Source: Streptomyces sp. NBC_01454 (GTDB lineage: Bacteria > Actinomycetota > Actinomycetes > Streptomycetales > Streptomycetaceae). From it: a DNA stretch of 64,000 bases. Below the pieces are notes generated by a model that worked only from the letters and a program-made list of their open reading frames with translations, ran no database searches and was not told the origin of the DNA. Positions within the stretch are counted from its first letter, which is position 1; each line of letters starts with the position of its first letter. The position numbers and the translations under genes were made by a program. Positions 63,822 through 64,000 of this stretch are shown piece after piece. Where the stretch lies: NCBI RefSeq assembly GCF_036227565.1, contig NZ_CP109460.1, positions 4,154,001-4,218,000 on the forward strand, written 5' to 3'.

Positions 63822-64000
63822 GGCGGGTCCGCGAGGTCGCGCCCGGCTCGCGGCGCCCGGCACGCCCCGGACGGCGTATCCCGGCGTCCGTTGGTGTGCC
63901 GTCGCAGAGGGCCGTCACGGTGAATCCGGTGATCGGTCAGGGTGAATGCGCGGGACGGGCCGTTGCTCAGGCTTGGTGGATGGGGGCATGGCCGGTAGCA

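Noticed and set aside
63981..64000. Possible gene start (ATG) at the right edge
   Set aside because: Only a handful of codons are visible; neither start nor frame can be supported.

Overview
The window is a high-GC chromosome segment from a Streptomyces species. Grounds: strong third-position GC bias, GTG/TTG starts, ATGA/GTGA stop-start overlaps, and actinobacterial or Streptomyces families (mycothiol-dependent isomerase fold, SARP regulator, WhiJ/DUF397 set, SpoIIE-type phosphatase, DUF4232, DUF1876, DUF5994, resuscitation-promoting factor). Three exact 14-bp parS sites and one canonical 16-bp parS (12787, 18193, 32064, 62479) suggest an origin-proximal core region, because ParB sites cluster around oriC in this genus.

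1-24 kb is mostly housekeeping. It holds a DinB/maleylpyruvate-isomerase-fold enzyme, a LURP-one protein, a thioredoxin-NHL protein, two DUF4232 lipoproteins, a SARP/NB-ARC regulator coupled to an M18 aminopeptidase, an acyl-CoA dehydrogenase, an SseB-like protein, a pirin, an AI-2E-type exporter converging on a PP2C/SpoIIE phosphatase, aspS, a GT-C membrane protein, metG and a DHA2 drug exporter. An 11-bp-periodic heptamer array upstream of the second DUF4232 gene has the geometry of a SARP binding site and lies beside the SARP gene.

24-38.7 kb carries envelope and transport genes: a vWA protein, an exported esterase, a VanZ-like protein, a NodB-type deacetylase lipoprotein with an altered metal motif, an osmoprotectant ABC transporter (two permeases and a binding protein converging on a CBS-domain ATPase), an orphan response regulator, an MDR-type quinone oxidoreductase and a CDF metal exporter. 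38.9-54.3 kb is a cobalamin (corrin ring) cluster: cobL-cobM, cbiD with cobK divergent, cobIJ, cobH and cobG as one overlapping operon, and cobN behind a well-formed cobalamin riboswitch. The cob genes are split by a roughly 3.3-kb accessory block with a WhiJ-like regulator, two DUF397 proteins, a divergent coupled pair of tiny genes and a HicAB toxin-antitoxin pair. The two TTA codons I found in the window lie in this block, which points to bldA control.

54-64 kb contains a DUF4097 lipoprotein, a DUF1876 protein, an LCP-family ligase, a BlaI/M56 regulator-protease pair next to a small gene preceded by two perfect inverted repeats, a desaturase operon, a DUF6344-like exported protein, a tandem-repeat-rich noncoding stretch ending in a parS site, and a resuscitation-promoting-factor-like muralytic enzyme with a LysM domain. 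No tRNA, rRNA, IS element or CRISPR array was seen. The most interesting items are the parS set with duplicated flanks, the TTA-containing WhiJ/DUF397 island inside the cob cluster, the SARP-type heptamer array, and the repeat/palindrome arrays at 29.5 kb and 57.6 kb.
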